This document shows, one piece after another, positions 5,955 through 7,480 of a stretch of DNA of 7,480 bases. Both the position numbers and the translations under genes were made by a program. The notes beneath the pieces are model-generated. The model saw nothing but the letters and a program-made list of their open reading frames with translations. It did not search any database and was not told where the DNA came from. This stretch comes from Adhaeribacter sp. (GTDB lineage: Bacteria; Bacteroidota; Bacteroidia; Cytophagales; Hymenobacteraceae), in assembly GCA_028288395.1 (NCBI GenBank), contig JAQBNV010000327.1, positions 1 through 7,480 on the forward strand, given 5' to 3'. The number at the start of each line of letters is the position of its first letter. The first letter of the stretch is position 1.

Positions 5955-6836
5955 CTATTCCTCTCCTTCCCTATTGTCTGTACCCTTTGCTTCGGGCGAG
6001 TTTTCGTCGTTGATCGCATCGAGCAGTTTATTTACCTCTACTGCTTTCTCGGCTTCGTTTAGCTTTTCGAAAGACAAAGCGAGGTTACGTAAGGCCCGCT
6101 TTACAATATCGAGGTTAGTGCATGGCTCGTAAAAAATATCTACCGGGTTCAGGTTTAGCTGGAGAATATAATTATCAATGTCGCCTTTCGACAGCATCAA
6201 ACCCTTGTTGTACACGTTGATATAAAACTGAAAATTTTCGTGCTTGTAAGTTAAGATAAAAAGGTTTGGCAGGTTAACCCCAAAAATAGGCAGATTCAGT
6301 TTTTGCGCAATGGTTAAATATATTACGCAAAGGGTTAAGGGGTTACCGCGCTTGGTTTCCAGGGCCAGGTGCAGCATAGAGTTGGCCGGTGAATGAAAAT
6401 TCTTAGTATTGGCCGAAAACTTATAAATTTTAAACAATACATGGTTCAGGGCCTTTATCTGGTCGTAGGGGTGCATATCGGTGCGCACGTGCAGCCAAGC
6501 CTCGTAGTAAATCTGATCCAGGGTGCGGTTGATGGTTTCGATCGAAGCATCCGGGTATTGGTAGCTGTTAACCAGCCACATGCCTTCCACCAGGTTGTCG
6601 GCACCGTTTTCTTTCCAGGCTTTTAATTTATTTGTCAGGCCGTCGTACTGCAATTTATGAATGAGTTCTTCGATCTTTTTCTGCACGTCCGGGTTAATAC
6701 TCGATTCCCATTCTTCTTCCAGGTAAGGAATTATGGGCTCTCCCAGCGACACAATCTTTCCTTCCACATGCGAAGCAATGTGTTCGTCTTCATCTTCCAG
6801 CAAGGAAATCAATGCCTTTATTTCTTTATTTGTCAC
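5955..6836 (-). CDS. SirB1/transglutaminase-like protein with HEAT-like N-terminus
   Basis: The middle of this 293-aa protein (about 105-200) resembles the SirB1-type transglutaminase-like core (Transglut_core2): LNHVLF..YKFSANTKNF, then SPANSMLHLALETKRGNPLTL (149-169), then IYLTIAQKLNLPIFGVNLPNLFIL. Residues 4-63 look like one or two HEAT-type helical pairs (ALISLLEDEDEHI...GEPIIPYLEEEW), and 225-275 look like a helical TPR-like hairpin ending in an acidic tail. A cysteine (C170) lies near the usual nucleophile region, but the PGHF histidine position reads PNLF (N191), so enzymatic activity is doubtful. The start is GTG: an in-frame TAA lies two codons upstream and the next Met is residue 86. 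No signal peptide is seen; it is cytoplasmic. A promoter candidate lies at 6896-6926. Function unknown. Confidence 0.75.
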   Translation of the reverse strand: MTNKEIKALISLLEDEDEHIASHVEGKIVSLGEPIIPYLEEEWESSINPDVQKKIEELIHKLQYDGLTNKLKAWKENGADNLVEGMWLVNSYQYPDASIETINRTLDQIYYEAWLHVRTDMHPYDQIKALNHVLFKIYKFSANTKNFHSPANSMLHLALETKRGNPLTLCVIYLTIAQKLNLPIFGVNLPNLFILTYKHENFQFYINVYNKGLMLSKGDIDNYILQLNLNPVDIFYEPCTNLDIVKRALRNLALSFEKLNEAEKAVEVNKLLDAINDENSPEAKGTDNREGEE

Positions 6837-6851
6837 GTCTTATAAATTATG

Positions 6852-6879
6852 AATTAGAAACCATTACGTCCTTCTAATT
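6852..6879. repeat. Inverted repeat AATTAGAA / TTCTAATT
   Basis: Two perfect 8-nt arms (6852-6859 and 6872-6879) flank a 12-nt centre within the leader of the SirB1-like gene. The arm contains the same TTCTAATT word as the heptad tract at 6982-7009. It is probably part of the same low-complexity repeat family rather than an operator; the stem is AT-only apart from one G-C pair. Confidence 0.45.
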
Positions 6880-6895
6880 TCTGCACAACCCTTAA

Positions 6896-6926
6896 CAAAA
6901 TCATTTAACTGGTACATTTCTTTAAA
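6896..6926 (-). promoter_or_regulatory. Candidate Bacteroidota-type promoter for the SirB1-like gene
   Basis: On the minus strand TTTA (6926-6923) and TGATTTTG (6903-6896) are separated by exactly 19 nt. The Bacteroidota consensus is TTTG-N19-21-TAnnTTTG, so one base is off in each box. The predicted start of transcription near 6889 would give a leader of about 50 nt before the GTG at 6836. Confidence 0.4.
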
Positions 6927-6981
6927 CACTATATCTTTTTGAATGTTGCCAGCTTCTGTTTACGAAGGTAAAGGGATGCAA

Positions 6982-7009
6982 ATTTCTAATTTTTAATTTC
7001 TAATTTCTA
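6982..7009. repeat. Four tandem heptads ATTTCTA
   Basis: Four head-to-tail 7-nt units are seen (ATTTCTA, ATTTTTA, ATTTCTA, ATTTCTA), followed by ATTAAAT. They lie 8 nt downstream of the carboxylase stop codon, read from that gene's strand. No hairpin with a T-tract is seen here, so I do not call it a terminator. Confidence 0.75.
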
Positions 7010-7017
7010 ATTAAATC

Positions 7018-7480
7018 TCATGTTTGAATTACTCCTACGTTAAACGGCTTTTGCAGGGGAGCCTGGTTAGCTGCCTCAATGCCTATGGAAATAACCTTAC
7101 GGGTTTCGAGTGGATCGATGATGCCGTCGACCCACAACCGGGCGGCTGCGTAGTACGGCGACAGCTGGGCGTTATAGGTTTCAGTGATTTGCGTTAACAA
7201 TTGCTTTTCCGCTTCGGGGGTAATGGTTTCGCCTTTGGCTTTGAGGGTGGCCACCTGAATCTGCAGCATGGTATTGGCCGCAGCAGCGCCGCTCATTACG
7301 GCAATCTGCGCGGTAGGCCAGGCAAAAATCAGGCGGGGATCGTAGGCTTTGCCACACATGGCATAGTTGCCGGCGCCGTAAGAATTACCGATAATAATGG
7401 TAAATTTAGGAACGACCGAGTTGGCCATGGCATTTACCATTTTAGCGCCGTCTTTGATAATACCGCCCTGTTCGGCCTGG
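7018..7480 (-). CDS. Acyl-CoA carboxylase beta (carboxyltransferase) subunit, C-terminal part
   Basis: The frame is open to the window edge, giving 153 visible residues beginning QAEQGGIIKDGAKMVNAMAN; the apparent start at 7440 is internal. The sequence matches the C-terminal carboxyltransferase domain of biotin-dependent acyl-CoA carboxylases (propionyl-, methylcrotonyl- and geranyl-CoA carboxylase beta family). Hallmarks are VPKFTIIIGNSYGAGNYAMCG, then AYDPRLIFAWPTAQIAVMSG, and near the end YYAAARLWVDGIIDPLETR. This domain moves the carboxyl group from carboxybiotin to the acyl-CoA in the cytoplasm. The GAGNYAMCG form is nearer the methylcrotonyl-type enzymes than the classic propionyl-type (which has a GGAYDVM-like stretch), so the substrate is left open. 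The gene ends in FNVGVIQT, 181 nt before the next gene on the same strand. Confidence 0.92.
   Translation of the reverse strand, partial: QAEQGGIIKDGAKMVNAMANSVVPKFTIIIGNSYGAGNYAMCGKAYDPRLIFAWPTAQIAVMSGAAAANTMLQIQVATLKAKGETITPEAEKQLLTQITETYNAQLSPYYAAARLWVDGIIDPLETRKVISIGIEAANQAPLQKPFNVGVIQT

Noticed and set aside
6864..6917. 17-codon minus-strand ORF (MYQLNDFVKGCAEIRRT) between the carboxylase and SirB1-like genes
   Set aside because: Too short to support, overlaps the promoter candidate, and has no recognisable homology. A stop-to-stop stretch of 31 codons could be a gene remnant, but nothing confirms that.
7018..7440. Complete 140-aa gene starting at the ATG at 7440
   Set aside because: Carboxylase homology continues upstream in the same frame to the window edge, so this ATG is internal.

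Overview
The window looks like chromosomal DNA of a Bacteroidota bacterium, most likely order Cytophagales and close to Hymenobacteraceae (Adhaeribacter/Rufibacter/Pontibacter-like). The lineage call is an inference. It rests on the propeller protein typical of gliding/T9SS genomes at the left edge, the acyl-CoA carboxylase beta subunit at the right edge, start sites mostly without Shine-Dalgarno sequences, and AT-rich spacers beside moderately GC-rich genes. No transposase, integrase, phage gene, CRISPR array, tRNA or rRNA is visible. The region reads as ordinary housekeeping and accessory chromosome, and I found no undescribed defence or mobile system.

Layout: (1) 1-951 (+) is the 3' part of a beta-propeller protein of the kind usually found at the N-terminus of gliding-motility/T9SS type B proteins, here ending without a sorting domain. 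(2) 1126-2106 (+) is the MeaB/ArgK G-protein chaperone of methylmalonyl-CoA mutase, with a GTG start. (3) A minus-strand operon runs from 4532 to 2268: a seven-bladed WD40 protein, a DivIVA-domain coiled-coil protein with a proline-rich tail, and dihydroneopterin aldolase FolB. The first two genes overlap by 41 nt, the last two are 8 nt apart, and the operon ends in an intrinsic terminator whose loop contains the folB stop codon. (4) Divergent from it, a plus-strand pair at 4660-5882 encodes an Sfp-type 4'-phosphopantetheinyl transferase and an exported thioredoxin-fold protein, 5 nt apart. (5) A 62-nt almost perfect hairpin at 5883-5944 serves as a two-way terminator between this pair and the convergent gene. 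(6) 5955-6836 (-) is a SirB1/transglutaminase-like protein with an N-terminal HEAT-like segment. (7) 6837-7017 is an AT-rich spacer with a candidate Bacteroidota-type promoter and ATTTCTA heptad repeats. (8) 7018-7480 (-) is the C-terminal part of an acyl-CoA carboxylase beta subunit.

Functional links: MeaB and the carboxylase could both serve propionyl-CoA/methylmalonyl-CoA metabolism, but they are 5 kb apart and on opposite strands, and the carboxylase substrate is not fixed by sequence. The most interesting unit is the WD40-DivIVA-FolB operon. It couples a cytoplasmic propeller scaffold to a DivIVA-type coiled coil in a Gram-negative lineage, and the coiled-coil protein has a long disordered tail and a conserved-looking acidic/aromatic end that suggests a partner-binding site.
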